Assembly (NCBI GenBank): GCA_003184365.1
Contig: NKYR01000050.1
Span: 62,001 to 126,000 of the forward strand
Length of the DNA stretch: 64,000 nt
Origin: Evernia prunastri
Taxonomy: Eukaryota > Ascomycota > Lecanoromycetes > Lecanorales > Parmeliaceae
Direction: 5' to 3'
In this document: piece after piece, positions 11,132 to 21,458 of the stretch
Layout of the letters: every line of letters starts with the position of its first letter
Position numbering within the stretch: position 1 is the stretch's first letter
The notes under the pieces: model-generated
The model's input: the letters and a program-made list of their open reading frames with translations, nothing else
Database searches by the model: none
Told to the model about the DNA's origin: nothing
Program-made: the position numbers and the translations under genes

Positions 11132-12172
11132 TTAACAATCCTCTATTACGTCTCCATGAAGTTCTGCCGAATGCTCTTCGCCTCGCAATTCGTGTCTTTC
11201 TGTTAAAGAATGTAACATTCCAGCATCTCCACTAAATCCTACCAGTTCAGCTTGACCTCCATTGCCGTCGATCTCGTAACGTGCTCCCTGTTCTAATTCA
11301 CATGCTCTATCTACGGCTTCCAATTCATCCCTTCCCATTTCATGAGCGTCTAGCTCGGCCTTTGGCTGGAGGTACAGCGTAGATTCGTGTCGTGTCTTTG
11401 TTTTTCCTTCCTTCATTGCAGTGATGCGACGAAAATGGTTCTGACCTAGATACCAGACAAGACCGACAAGACCGACGACCGCTAGGATTATGACTGCAAT
11501 GAATATGTTACTCTGTCGATGTCAGCTTGGGAACTGGGTGTGGTCTTGTGGTAAATGGACCGGAGACCCACCACTGTTGGCGGCGACTCGCTTCCAAACG
11601 CCGTGTTTCCCGCCGTGTCTCCGAATAGGCACTTATTATCAATACACGATCTCGGGCTCAGAGAACATGTTGGGGCACGATGCAACCAAGTCATAAAATT
11701 GGATTCTATAATCGATTGCAACCTCTTGGGATCCGTTGCCGAAGGTTCAGCGGCAGTCACGACACTGAATGGGGTTGGTAGTGTGATGGACGTTTCAGAG
11801 AACCATCTGTCGTGAATGCTGAGTTAACGGAGTATGCTGTGATGATAAGGTAAACTCCAGAAGTACGAGGTCTGTTCGCTCACGTCATTGACATAGCCTC
11901 GCGGTTCTAACGACTAGCAGAAGGTGCGAGGGAAGTTTGAGGTATGAACAAGCACGTACCGAGCCCGATTCTGCTCCGTAAAAGTCCCCGCTGAGAAAGC
12001 CGGAGATATTTGACAGGAATTGCATGTCTCTGCAGAATTCAGCGCAAAATTCTCTGGGTCCAGACAAAGGATGGCCACAACCTGATGCCGCACTCGTGGT
12101 AATTGTCATTTGAGAGTCGCACAATGGAAAAAACCAACACACCAATAGCAAAAGCGTCCATCTCAAGTCCAT
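11132..12172 (-). CDS. Single-pass membrane protein with Cys-bearing ectodomain and EL-repeat tail
   Basis: Four exons on the minus strand (12172-11960, 11906-11884, 11806-11572, 11512-11132) give 283 residues. A signal peptide (MDLRWTLLLLVCWFFPLCDS) leads into an ectodomain of about 135 residues with at least seven Cys, then a transmembrane helix (IFIAVIILAVVGLVGLVWYL) and a charged tail rich in a loose EL-G motif (AELDA, ELEA, AELVG, ELRG, AELHG). I do not recognise the ectodomain. The tail style matches that of the GH45 protein about 9 kb away, although the ectodomains are unrelated. In-frame ATGs upstream (to 12262) could lengthen the N-terminus, but the chosen one starts the signal peptide. 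The 23-base exon is the weakest part of the model. A surface sensor is an inference. Confidence 0.6.
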
Positions 12173-12395
12173 GATGGAAGACCACAACATCGATCCCGAA
12201 AACTTGAAAAGCATAAAAATTTGGAGAGGAAAGGAAATGGAAAGTGTCTGAAGAGTCCTCAACCAAGATAAGCAATGCTATTCCATTCTTTCGGCTTTCA
12301 CAAGTTCGGCTCCGAGATTAACACTCTTGGCTCCCAGTCTAATAGGATCGCCAGAGCATCTCATACATCTCGCCCTTCCATTCGATGGGCTATGT

Positions 12396-12862
12396 GCTCG
12401 GCCGAGGTGAGCATACCCTGAGTATATCCGACCGCCTGAGGTGAAATAAATATCTTCAGCATATGCAAACACCTCATGAGATATGAAATAATTTGATAAT
12501 ATTAACGCGCGCGAAATATTAGCTTATGTTAAACATGTATCTAAAACTGATAATAATAACATATTAAGAAAAATCTATCTAGATCACGATATCTTCTTAA
12601 GTATTTTAGAGGTGCTTCGCAAATAAGAAAGCTTTAAAGAGATCTTCAGAGACGCTCTCAGGGGACCCGAGAAGCTCTATAGTATCTAAAGTATATAGCA
12701 TATACTAAGCATACGCTACGGTCTCGATAAAGTGCTCTTAAAAATTCTCATTGAAGTAAAGTATATCAGAGATGAAACGGATACGCTCAGTATATGCAAT
12801 GACTTCACGGGGGATGAAAACAGATTATACTCAGCATATGCGAGCCTCACCTCAGCCGAGAC
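12396..12862. mobile_element. Possible decayed MITE with imperfect terminal inverted repeats
   Basis: CTCGGCCGAGGTGAG near 12401 is matched by the reverse complement of CTCACCTCAGCCGAG near 12848-12862, with the match continuing imperfectly inward through CATA..CTGAGTATA. The enclosed roughly 450 bases are AT-rich, have no coding capacity and hold several AGCATATGC-like copies. This is the pattern of a non-autonomous DNA element decayed by C-to-T mutation. I could not find a clear target-site duplication, so the ends are approximate. Confidence 0.45.
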
Positions 12863-13271
12863 TTAGTGTCATCTCAGCTGAGCTGATAGAGTAAGGTATC
12901 CGCCATTCGATAACGTAGTCCAGTCCCAGGACCTTTGAGTCCCCTCGGTAAGTTCGGCATCTCATCGTCTTTTAATTCATCAATCTTCACTTCAGACACT
13001 TTTCAATGTCGAGTGACGAGGGTATCAACTGCACGAAGCACCTTCGTTTGAGACATGGTTACTTAATATTGTGGTGCTTCTGCGAATGTTACAAAAGTCT
13101 TCTTGAAAGAGCAGGTGAGCCGGCAAGAGGAAATCGGGCCATGTCATCCCCGTTCAATTCCGTCATTCTCCGAAAAATCGTAATATCCCAACAGAAGCGA
13201 GCTGGGGTATTGCCATAAAACTACCTTTCATCTGCCGGTATTTCTTGATACACAACATACAGGTAGTTACG
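12863..13271. other. Intergenic region upstream of the dehydrogenase
   Basis: No gene recognised. A 70-codon open frame at 13006-13218 has no features. The segment should hold the promoter of the dehydrogenase that starts at 13272. Confidence 0.3.
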
Positions 13272-14581
13272 ATGTCCGAAAAGGTACTATTCCCTCAGGC
13301 CATAGCCTTTGTGCGAAGAGGTTGCTTGAATTGATATCCTGCTAACGTTTGTGGCAGAATCTATCATGCCTTTTATACGGCCCGGGAGAGGCCAAGTATG
13401 AAGACAGGACTACACCAGAAATAAAAGACCCGTACGATGTTATCATACGCATTAACTATGTCGGCGTGTGCGGTAGTGACGTAAGCTACTTCTCTCATTG
13501 ATGCAGCCCCTTTACTCCCTCTAAATCTGTTTGCGTGATACTACTTTCAAAGCTTTCTCAGGTACTCGATTTGCTACCGAGTAAAGACTATGCCATATGC
13601 AACAGACTTTGGTATTTTAGGCATGCTGACCATTTCTAGGTCCACTGGTGGACCCACGGCAGCATCGGCGACAACGCCATCCTTCCCGGCAAGCCACTAG
13701 TAATGGGCCACGAAGCCTCCGGGACCGTCTACAGCATAGGGTCATCCGTCTCCAGCCTCACCCCGGGCGATCGCGTAGCGCTCGAGCCCGGCTTCCCCTG
13801 CCGGCGTTGCGCCCGGTGCAAAGAAGGACGCTACAACCTCTGCAAAGACATGACCTTCGCGGCCAGTCCACCCGATGCGCACGGGACCTTATGTAAGTAT
13901 TTCAAGCTGCCGGAAGATTACTGCTTCAAGTTGCCCGAGAGCGTGAGTTTGGAGGAAGGGGTGCTGGTTGAGCCGGCGAGTGTGGCGGTGCACATGGCGC
14001 GTTTGGTCGATGTGCGCGTGGGGCAGTCGGTGGTTGTTTTCGGGTCGGGGACTGTGGGGCTGTTGTGTGGAGCTGTTGCCAAAGCGTTTGGGGCGAGTAA
14101 AGTCGTTCTGGTCGATATCCTGGAGAGGAAACTGGAGTTCGCCAAGGGGTTTGTCAAAGGGTGTGGCACTTTTATTCCGGAATCGAAGGTCTCCGCACAA
14201 GAGAATGCAGCGCGGCTGATTAGAGAACATGATCTTGAAGATGGAGCAGATGTCGTGATGGAGGCGAGTGGAGCCGAGCCATCGGTGCAGACTGGGATCC
14301 ATGTCCTGCGCGTCGGTGGTTCCTACGTGCAAGGCGGGCTGGGGAGAAACATTATCAACTTTCCGATCGTGGTGATGTCGGAGAAGGAGCTGACAATGAA
14401 GGGCTGTTTTCGATATTCGAGTGGCGACTTCAAGCTGGCTCTGAGCTTGATAAGCGAGGGGAAGCTGCCTGTGAAGGAATTGGTCACGAAGAAAGTTGAA
14501 TTCGGGCAGGCGGTGGAGGCGTGGGAGACGACAAGGAAGGGCGAGGGGATTAAGACGTTGATTAAGGGCGTGGAAGATTGA
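13272..14581 (+). CDS. Zn-dependent polyol dehydrogenase (xylitol/sorbitol dehydrogenase type)
   Basis: Three exons (13272-13283, 13358-13480, 13640-14581) give 358 residues, the usual size for medium-chain polyol dehydrogenases. The first exon codes only MSEK. Catalytic zinc ligands are visible: Cys42 in GVCGSD, the VHWW motif, His69-Glu70 in MGHEASG, and the later VEPASVAV Glu. A structural zinc site is intact as CRRCARCKEGRYNLC. The Rossmann fold shows GSGTVGLL, then VLVDI, whose Asp favours NAD+ over NADP+. The family oxidises xylitol or sorbitol to the 2-ketose in fungal pentose and hexitol catabolism. Which polyol this one uses cannot be read from sequence; L-arabinitol dehydrogenase is an alternative. 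Exon 2/3 phase and the CGSD-VHW junction support the model. Confidence 0.92.
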
Positions 14582-14941
14582 GAATACAGCGCGTACGCTA
14601 ACTAGAATTTAATAGACTATATATATATATTACGAATGATTCTAGACTTCGTTTATGCCAATGAATCGAATAACTGAGTCATTCAAGCAAAATTGAGGTG
14701 CGTTGACAACATTCTTGCTGAACAGAAACAAGGAAATGCTTGCAGAAAAGCTGGAGGTTTTACTTAATCGTGGTCGATTCAATATAGACGCTAGTTGACT
14801 ACCATGTATCCAAAATTGCGATGATGGGGTTGACCTGGTTAACACCACCACTTCGCCGTTCTTCAACGACTGAAAAGAGTAGCTGATATATTGAATATAT
14901 CCATTTACCGCTTCACAACGTTATACTAAACTTGTGGCTAA
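14582..14941. other. Intergenic region, no gene seen
   Basis: Starts with an AT-rich stretch including a short (TA)n run near 14620-14632, a plausible 3' end region for the dehydrogenase. A GATATATTGAATATATCC palindrome-like segment lies at 14883-14900, about 40 bases before the next start codon, and may act as a TATA region. Confidence 0.3.
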
Positions 14942-15415
14942 ATGTCTGACGATACGTTAGCTAGACCCGATCTCCCTTCTTTGCAATATCGTCAACAGAT
15001 CAACGAACTCGTCGAGGATAACCCTCACCAACCCCTGCATCGCCAGGGTCGTCGTGACCTCCTACTAGTGTTCCAATCTCAAGACGTCCAAACATCCAAC
15101 GCGGCCCTCAAACTCCACTACGACCTCACCGCCCAATCCACAGGCGGCCTTCTTAACAACAAACAGCATTTCTCACGCCACATTCCGATCAGAGCCAGGC
15201 TTATGAAGCGGGATAGGATAGTTTTGCCCCGTGATCTCTTGCAGCGCGCAGGAAAGCTTTACTCAAAGACAAAAGCCAGGCGAGAGAACACAAGTGCGGC
15301 AACCAATAGGAGTTTGCAGACTGTGGAAAGCCGTTGCTGTCCTCCTCCCCTAAATCTGTTATGCAATCATGACACTTTCAGCATACTAGGGACATCAAGC
15401 TTAGCTATATCATAA
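14942..15415 (+). CDS. Hypothetical protein, weakly supported
   Basis: An uninterrupted 157-codon frame starting MSDDTLARPDLPSLQYRQQINELVEDN. The N-terminal half is hydrophilic and has protein-like composition; the last 25 residues look less convincing, so the true gene may splice or stop earlier. There is no signal peptide, membrane helix or domain that I recognise. A TATA-like palindrome sits just upstream. It may be a real small gene or chance; I keep it with low confidence. Confidence 0.3.
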   Translation: MSDDTLARPDLPSLQYRQQINELVEDNPHQPLHRQGRRDLLLVFQSQDVQTSNAALKLHYDLTAQSTGGLLNNKQHFSRHIPIRARLMKRDRIVLPRDLLQRAGKLYSKTKARRENTSAATNRSLQTVESRCCPPPLNLLCNHDTFSILGTSSLAIS

Positions 15416-16158
15416 CGTAACAACAGGACAGAATGCTTTTGGACACGGTGTGAGAAGTGCTGATACATTGAGGTTCCTTAGGCTCAATGCAGTCTATCTG
15501 AATGGAGTTGACTCTTATATCGCGGCCGATTGCGACATCTTTCGAAGAAGCAGTTTGAAATATACATAATGCTGACGACGATGATATCAAAAAAGATTAC
15601 AAGTAATGCGCCGACTGACAGGATTTTAGGGTAGGTTCATGAGGGCCGAGAGGACTGATAGGAGCTGTAGAAGTTACGACTGGACAGAAGGGTATTAGCC
15701 ACTGGTCCCATGTGGAACAAAACTAGTGTATTAACTTCTCAAAATAGCTGTGGCGTCAAACTCAGCCATAGGCATATAAGCTCTTGTTGTACTTTCTTGG
15801 GCATCTTTTTGCACTGCCTGCAAGACCAAGTCTCTAATCGTACACCAACATTGGCTTCAGTAGTACTAAGCGTTATACAAAGTTATTGGCTAGGTGATGG
15901 GACCCAGTTCGCAAAATATGCACTGGCACTGCAAGTACGAGTGAGGACATCGGACTGCGAAAGGCTATTCTTCAAGCATTGTCTCGTAACTATGTACTCA
16001 ATCCAGCCGCCCAAGACTGCGTGATATGATCAGACCTGCCGTTCTCCGTTACTTCATGCCTATCTTCATGCTTCCCACCTGTACACAGATATCCCGCCGG
16101 TGTTCACATACTCCACCAACCAGCTCTTAAGTCCCCTGCCGATCCTGGGTTTGCAGCC
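15416..16158. other. Intergenic region, no gene seen
   Basis: Short featureless frames only, including a 104-codon frame at 15710-16024 that lacks any motif. It separates the weak hypothetical gene from the acyl-CoA-binding protein gene. Confidence 0.35.
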
Positions 16159-16600
16159 CTAAGCATTGAAGCCGTAGGTACCCTTCAACTTCTCCACCAA
16201 TTGGACGTAGTGCTGCTGGGCGGCGGAAGGAGTGACCTTGTCTTCGACAGCGACTTTCTTCCATGCGTTGTATTTGTATTTCTCCTGTGCGACGGAGCCA
16301 GATCAATCAAGACCGCTCGTACATGGCTAGTAGCGGGTTCCAAGGGAGGGACGAGAGAGGGTGCACGAACCTGGAAGGCGAAGGTGCCGGGTTGCGTGGC
16401 CTTGGAGAAGTCCTCGCCGGTGCCTTGCTTGTAGTTTGCGTATAGCTGGATGTGATCGAGCAATCAGCTTGTGTTACGTTTAGCTACTGCTTCGGAACAT
16501 AGAAAGCTGGTACCTCTAGGAGCTCGTCATTATTGGGCTTGGCCTTTAGCTTGCGGGAATCTTCGACTGCTTTCTTGAAGGCGGCAGTTTGGGCGACCAT
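16159..16600 (-). CDS. ACB1: Acyl-CoA-binding protein
   Basis: Three exons on the minus strand (16600-16514, 16445-16371, 16284-16159) give 95 residues, the standard size for a free-standing acyl-CoA-binding protein. The conserved four-helix sequence is readable throughout: FKKAVEDSRKLKAKPNNDELLELYANYKQ (helix 1-2, with the acyl-CoA contact YKQ), GTGED, the FAFQEKYKYNAWKK segment with its ligand-binding Tyr and Lys, and the C-terminal helix ending VEKLKGTYGFNA. The protein binds medium- and long-chain acyl-CoA in the cytosol and feeds lipid synthesis and beta-oxidation. All introns have GT-AG borders and phase 0, so the model is firm. Confidence 0.95.
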
Positions 16601-17138
16601 GGTGATGTTTGTGATCGGTTTTATGAGAGAGAGAGAGATGTTAGATTGCTTGTTGGTGAGGTTGGTACTGAGGATGAGAGAGGCAAGTGGGATGATGACC
16701 GTGAGAACGTCTCTGAATTGGCGGGGTGGTGGTGGTGCACGCTAGACGCTGATCGACGCTGCTGGGCTAGTACGGACGGTAGGGCTGAAAAGCAAATTGC
16801 CTAGCCCTGTGACAGTCAGATAGTTCACTCAGCACTTCTGGCAAGGTAAGTGCGTATGGCCCATGGGATCACCTTCAGCTTGCTTGGAAGTGATGAAAAG
16901 TATTGTAACAGAGCAGGTCTTCATATTCAGAACGCGAAACTCTATGCGGTCCTGCCCGTAGCCTTCCGACTGACTAACATGGATCGAATGATGCCCAATT
17001 CACTTTCACTATTGTACCTCTCGTGCTGGCGTTTCCCTCTTCATTGATGTGTATACCTTCTCTCCTTAGGAAAAAAGAATTGTCGGTATCCTGTCTCATC
17101 AGCATCAAGACCTGGATTGTTCTCTCAATAATTCAACC
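16601..17138. other. Divergent intergenic region between ACBP and TDP1
   Basis: About 540 bases. It begins with a GAGAGAGAGA run (about 16625-16636) just upstream of the ACBP start, a common fungal core-promoter feature (CT-rich on the coding strand). No gene is called. Confidence 0.35.
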
Positions 17139-19002
17139 ATGAACCCTGCAGAGGAGTCTCGAAAGCGGAGAAATTATGATGCGTTCCAGGTGTCGAGATG
17201 TAGTTCCATATCACCTCCACCAAAGAGACACGCTTCCACTGTCAGTGGTAGACCTGGATTGGAAGCAGTCGGACCACCGAACAGTGTCTGTACGGCAGCA
17301 TCTTCCACATTGCCTTCAGACATCGGCAACGAACGTCCGAGCTCAAAAAATGAAGCGAACAAATCGCAGACTAGAACTCTTATCGCATCACCAGTGCAAC
17401 TCAATTTCGTTGAGCAGTTGCCCACTTCAAGCAATGTCGACTGTATTAGCCTAGGTAAAATCCTCGGCGATCCCATGATCAAAGAGTGCTGGCTCTTCAA
17501 CTATCTATTCGACATTGACTTTGTCATGTAAGGCTTGTTGAATGTGTGGGAAGCTCTACCGCTAAAGGCACTCCTAGGAGACACTTTGACCAGGACACTC
17601 GTGATCTTGTACAGGTCCGGGTCGTGCATGGTTCCTGGAAAAAGGAGGATCCAAACGGCATACACATTGAGGTAAGTCCATGCCCACCCTCTCCAAATGC
17701 ACCATTCGACGTGAAATTGAATAATATCAGGATGCATCGAAGCGGTATCCAAACATTAAAGTGATCAAAGCCTACATGCCAGAGATGTTCGGGACGCATC
17801 ATACGAAGGCAATGGTGCTCTTCAGGCATGACGAACTCGCCCAAGTCGTGATACTTACGGCCAACTTTATCGAACGGGACTTCAGGATGAGTCAAGCCAT
17901 CTGGAGGACACCCTTGCTTCCCCGTCAAACAACAGGGCCAACTTCCAGCGATCCACTGCCACCTATTGGCAGTGGACTTCGATTCAAACATGATCTACTG
18001 ATGTACTTTCGTGGATATAGTAGAAGCAGGACCGCGACCCTTACCGAGCTAGTCTCTCAGCTACAAGTCTATGACTTCAGTGCTGTACGCGGCGCTCTAA
18101 TCGGAAGTTTACCAGGCCTTCAGCTATCTGGCCAGTCCAAGCCAGAGGAGCAAGACCGAACTGGACGTTGGGGCTTGCTGGCTCTGAAGCGCATCTTGAG
18201 CTCCATACCCACCAATGCACACTCTTCTGCCGACAATCCCACTCCGCAACCTCACATCGTCGCGCAAGTTTCTTCCATCGCCTCAGTCGGCGAGAAATGG
18301 CTCCGTACAGCCCTCATTCCCACTTTATCCACAACTAAACCCCCCGCCGAATCCCTGCCAAACCCATCCCCCAAACCCAAGATATCAATCATATTCCCCA
18401 CAGCCGACTCGATCCGCAACTCCGTGGACGGCTACGGCTCCGGAGGCTCGATCCACACGAAGACCACCTCCGCCGCTCAAGCCAAACAACTTGCCGTCCT
18501 CAAGCCCATGCTATGCCACTGGTCCGGAGGCTCCAACCCTCCAACCCACACCGCAACCGACGAAGAGCCCGTCGGAAAAACGGGCCGAGGCAGAGCGGCG
18601 CCGCACGTGAAAACCTACATCCGCTTCTCCGATGCCTCGATGACGAGCATCGACTGGGCCATGGTGACGTCTGCGAACCTGAGCACGCAGGCGTGGGGCA
18701 GCGGCCCGAATGCGGGCGGCGGGGGGAAGATCTGCAGCTATGAGTTGGGCGTGATGGTTTGGCCGGGTCTTTGGGACGATGGTTCGTCGGCGGGTGCGAG
18801 GATGGTCCCGGTGTTTGGTGCGGATGTGCCCTCCTCGCAGGAGCATGGTGGGCTGGGACATGGAGGCGTGACGGTTGGGTGGCGCATGCCGTATGATCTG
18901 CCCCTTGTACCCTACGGCGAGGATGAGAGGCCTTGGTGCGCGACGGAGGCGTGCGATGAGCCGGATTGGATGGGGAGGGTGTGGCCGGGGTTTGGACGAT
19001 GA
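17139..19002 (+). CDS. TDP1: Tyrosyl-DNA phosphodiesterase 1
   Basis: Three exons (17139-17527, 17578-17671, 17731-19002) give 584 residues. TDP1 removes trapped topoisomerase I peptides from DNA 3' ends in the nucleus. Both HxK half-sites of this phospholipase D superfamily enzyme are present: FGTHHTKAMVLF with His185/Lys187, and APHVKTYIRF with His453/Lys455, followed by SANLSTQAWG. The first half also shows ECWLFNYLFDIDFVM, RDLVQVRVVHGSWKKEDPN and the ILTANFIERD segment. The N-terminal 100 residues are Ser/Pro-rich and basic (RKRRN), fitting a disordered nuclear-targeting tail. Length matches fungal and human TDP1. The first intron is placed so that the codon split gives DFVM-RHFDQD; other acceptors create stops. 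Confidence 0.95.
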
Positions 19003-19335
19003 TTGTATGGTTCCATGGACTCTGTATTTGGACCTTTGATGTTGTGGACGGGCGAGCAGATTCTTTGCTGAAGCGTGAGCATTAGCTCGGTTGGCATATT
19101 GAGGATTGACCAGATGTGTATCAACAAGAGACAAGATAGTTCTCTTAAGTCTCGTGATTGATGCTTAGCGTGATTGGTGCTTACTATAAAATGTACAGAA
19201 CAGGGTATCGCTCAAAAATCCCAACATCCAAAGGCCTCTCTCTGATCGTGAAGGCTTCCATGATCGAGCCACGACCGCCTGATATCCCGGTTGCGGAATT
19301 CATTACCGTATACATAACTTTCCCTGCCACCTTCC
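19003..19335. other. Convergent intergenic region
   Basis: About 330 bases between the 3' ends of TDP1 and the convergent glycosyltransferase-like gene. No coding or repeat feature is visible; it should contain both 3' untranslated regions. Confidence 0.4.
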
Positions 19336-20832
19336 TCAACAACACACCGTATCATCCTCTCCCCTCTCTTTACACCTCCGCTTCCCGCCATCGCTCTCAC
19401 ACGCCCAGGTGCCATCCTTCTCCACCTTCCACTGATCGCCCTCCTTGAGCCCGATATGCTGAATGTCGCACCCCTTATGGCCCCATTTCTGTTCATAGAC
19501 TTCTACGCCCGCCGCGATGGTTAATTGTAACGCCTTCTCCCAGCCATCGGCATCATAGTAGAAGGGCTCGCCCTCGCCACCCGCTTGTTTCAGTTGCCAA
19601 GAGTTGCGGTAGGGATCCTTTTTCTTTTCATCGGCCAGGGATTCGAGCGTCTTCTGCAGGGATGTCCAGCCCGGACCGCCGAGGGTGTCTTCTTCGGTTG
19701 AGGAAAGGTAATCGATGTTTTCTGGCGCCGTGGGTTTATCCGGCGTAGGTACGGCTGATGTGCTATTTTGCGGCGCGCCTATCGTGACCTTTCCATGTTC
19801 TCCAACCTTGACGACAGTCTTCTCTTCTTCAGCATCCCTTTTATCTTTGGCTTTCGCTTTCCTTCTATACAGCAATTCCAGATCGTCCAAGCTCCTCCCG
19901 ACGTCAAAGACCTGCCCCGCATCTGCGATTGGCGTCTCCAGTCCATTTAGCGCGAGCCGCCCATGCATATCGCAGTCAGTGCCATAATAACCGATCATCG
20001 CATCCCATCCACCAACCTTTAGATAGCTCTTCACGTTCACCAAGGCTAGCCAGTCGTAGCTGAAGAAGCGCACAGCCCATCGGTCGTGAGGCTCGTAGCT
20101 TGAGGAGAATGACTCGCGGATGACGTCGACGGCGATGGCATAGAGGGATTTGTAGGGTTCGATGTCCTCATGTGTTTGTGGGACGGTGTCCATATGAGCC
20201 CAGAAGTAGTGGGTGAGGTTGTTGTTTAGCGCCTCTGAAAGGTAAAGGTTCTGTAGCTGGGCGAAGCTTTGGAGGGAGGATGTGGTAATGACGTTCACAC
20301 CGAAAATCTTGGTGAGACGATGATAGTCCAAATAGAACGGGTTCTGGGATGTGAGCAGTCCATTCTTGTTCGCATCAAAGGTTCCTGTGTTTTCCACTAC
20401 GTATATATCTTCTGGTGGCCAGCCTGCCGTTATGTAGCCAACTACCACCTGCTGCAACAGTGGCCAATAGCGCGTGAAACCTATGTAGAGTCGCGTTGAC
20501 TCCGGCACGTGAGACGAAGGCGGCTTGTTCCACGATGGAACAGGAGGTAGGTCTGCAGGCGTCTGAGCGCTAGCGGCCAGAGGAAAGTACTCGCGTAAAG
20601 AAGGCGGTGGCGAGGGTTTGGGGGGCTTGTAGATTATCTGCGGTCCTTCGTCGACAGGCTCCGCTCCGGTGGGGGGCGGTGGGCGGTAGGAGGTATAGGT
20701 TGCGAGAAGAGGCCGGTGAATGGTATAGAGGGTCATGGCGAAGATGGTGAGGATGAATAGGACGAGAGCCCAGCGGGAGCGGAGGGAGGGGATGATCATG
20801 GTGGGCGATGAAGTAGCTATGTCATGAAGCAC
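19336..20832 (-). CDS. Type II membrane glycosyltransferase-like protein
   Basis: Single exon, 498 residues from 20832; an ATG at 20799 (MIIPSLRSRWALVLF) is equally plausible. A short basic N-terminus, a signal-anchor helix (WALVLFILTIFAMTLYTI) and a Pro-rich stem give the classic Golgi type II layout. The luminal part reads like a GT-A fold: LYIGFTRYWPLLQQVVVGY, a YVVENTG segment, FWAHMDTVP in the place of a DxD-type metal motif, KVGGWDAMIGYYGTDCDMHGRL, and ADAGQVFDVG. Residues about 330-400 form a charged low-complexity insert (KAKAKDKRDAEEEK). I cannot assign a CAZy family. It probably elongates cell-wall or protein glycans in the Golgi; acceptor and donor are unknown. Confidence 0.8.
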   Translation of the reverse strand: MLHDIATSSPTMIIPSLRSRWALVLFILTIFAMTLYTIHRPLLATYTSYRPPPPTGAEPVDEGPQIIYKPPKPSPPPSLREYFPLAASAQTPADLPPVPSWNKPPSSHVPESTRLYIGFTRYWPLLQQVVVGYITAGWPPEDIYVVENTGTFDANKNGLLTSQNPFYLDYHRLTKIFGVNVITTSSLQSFAQLQNLYLSEALNNNLTHYFWAHMDTVPQTHEDIEPYKSLYAIAVDVIRESFSSSYEPHDRWAVRFFSYDWLALVNVKSYLKVGGWDAMIGYYGTDCDMHGRLALNGLETPIADAGQVFDVGRSLDDLELLYRRKAKAKDKRDAEEEKTVVKVGEHGKVTIGAPQNSTSAVPTPDKPTAPENIDYLSSTEEDTLGGPGWTSLQKTLESLADEKKKDPYRNSWQLKQAGGEGEPFYYDADGWEKALQLTIAAGVEVYEQKWGHKGCDIQHIGLKEGDQWKVEKDGTWACESDGGKRRCKERGEDDTVCC

Positions 20833-21458
20833 GATGTCGGTGTTTCATCGATAGGAGTCGAGAGCGGTGACATTAGGAATAATGATAGCATTGCGCTCAA
20901 GGCTATGGAACATCGGATGTTGCTCTCTACTTACTTACCCAGATTCGTTTAGAGCGGCGGCAGATTTTTGCGGAGAAAACAGTTGCTAGCCGCTTTAAAC
21001 GGGCGCTAAGGCATAAATATTTGATGGAGATTACTTAAGTAAAGTAAAGTATACTTAGATATGGTGATATTACGGACAAGCTTCCCAGTTTTACCCACTT
21101 AGAAAGCCTACGCCGAATCGATGATTGTCTACTATTTCTCTTTTGTAGCCAGAGCAAAAGAAAATAGGAAGTCCCGTACACTCGTGAGCTAGAGCTGCTC
21201 AACGGACGATAGCAACGTGCGCTATCTGTCAAATGTCTCATCTATCCTAGTTATCTCCCATGCAGAAACAAGCTCCCCCTAGTTACCTGTGCACTAGAAC
21301 AGTTATTCAAGTTTTGCTTTGCACAGCTCGGAACTAGCTAATGGATCATGATATTGAAATTTTAGCCGCGTGTACCTTCGTGTCAATGACTATTTACTGT
21401 AAGAAAGCACCTAAACAAACAGGGCCGAGCACACAAATGCGACTCAGCATGAGATCCA
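20833..21458. other. Intergenic region, no gene seen
   Basis: About 630 bases between the glycosyltransferase-like start and the transporter stop. Contains an AAGTAAAGTAAAGTATACTTA stretch near 21035-21057 and otherwise only short frames. Confidence 0.35.

Noticed and set aside
13889..14332. Minus-strand frame opposite the polyol dehydrogenase
   Set aside because: Shadow of the coding strand; no domain and the sense strand has complete zinc and NAD motifs.
18511..19134. Long minus-strand frame of 207 codons opposite TDP1
   Set aside because: Shadow of the GC-rich TDP1 3' half; His/Arg/Pro-rich with no motif.
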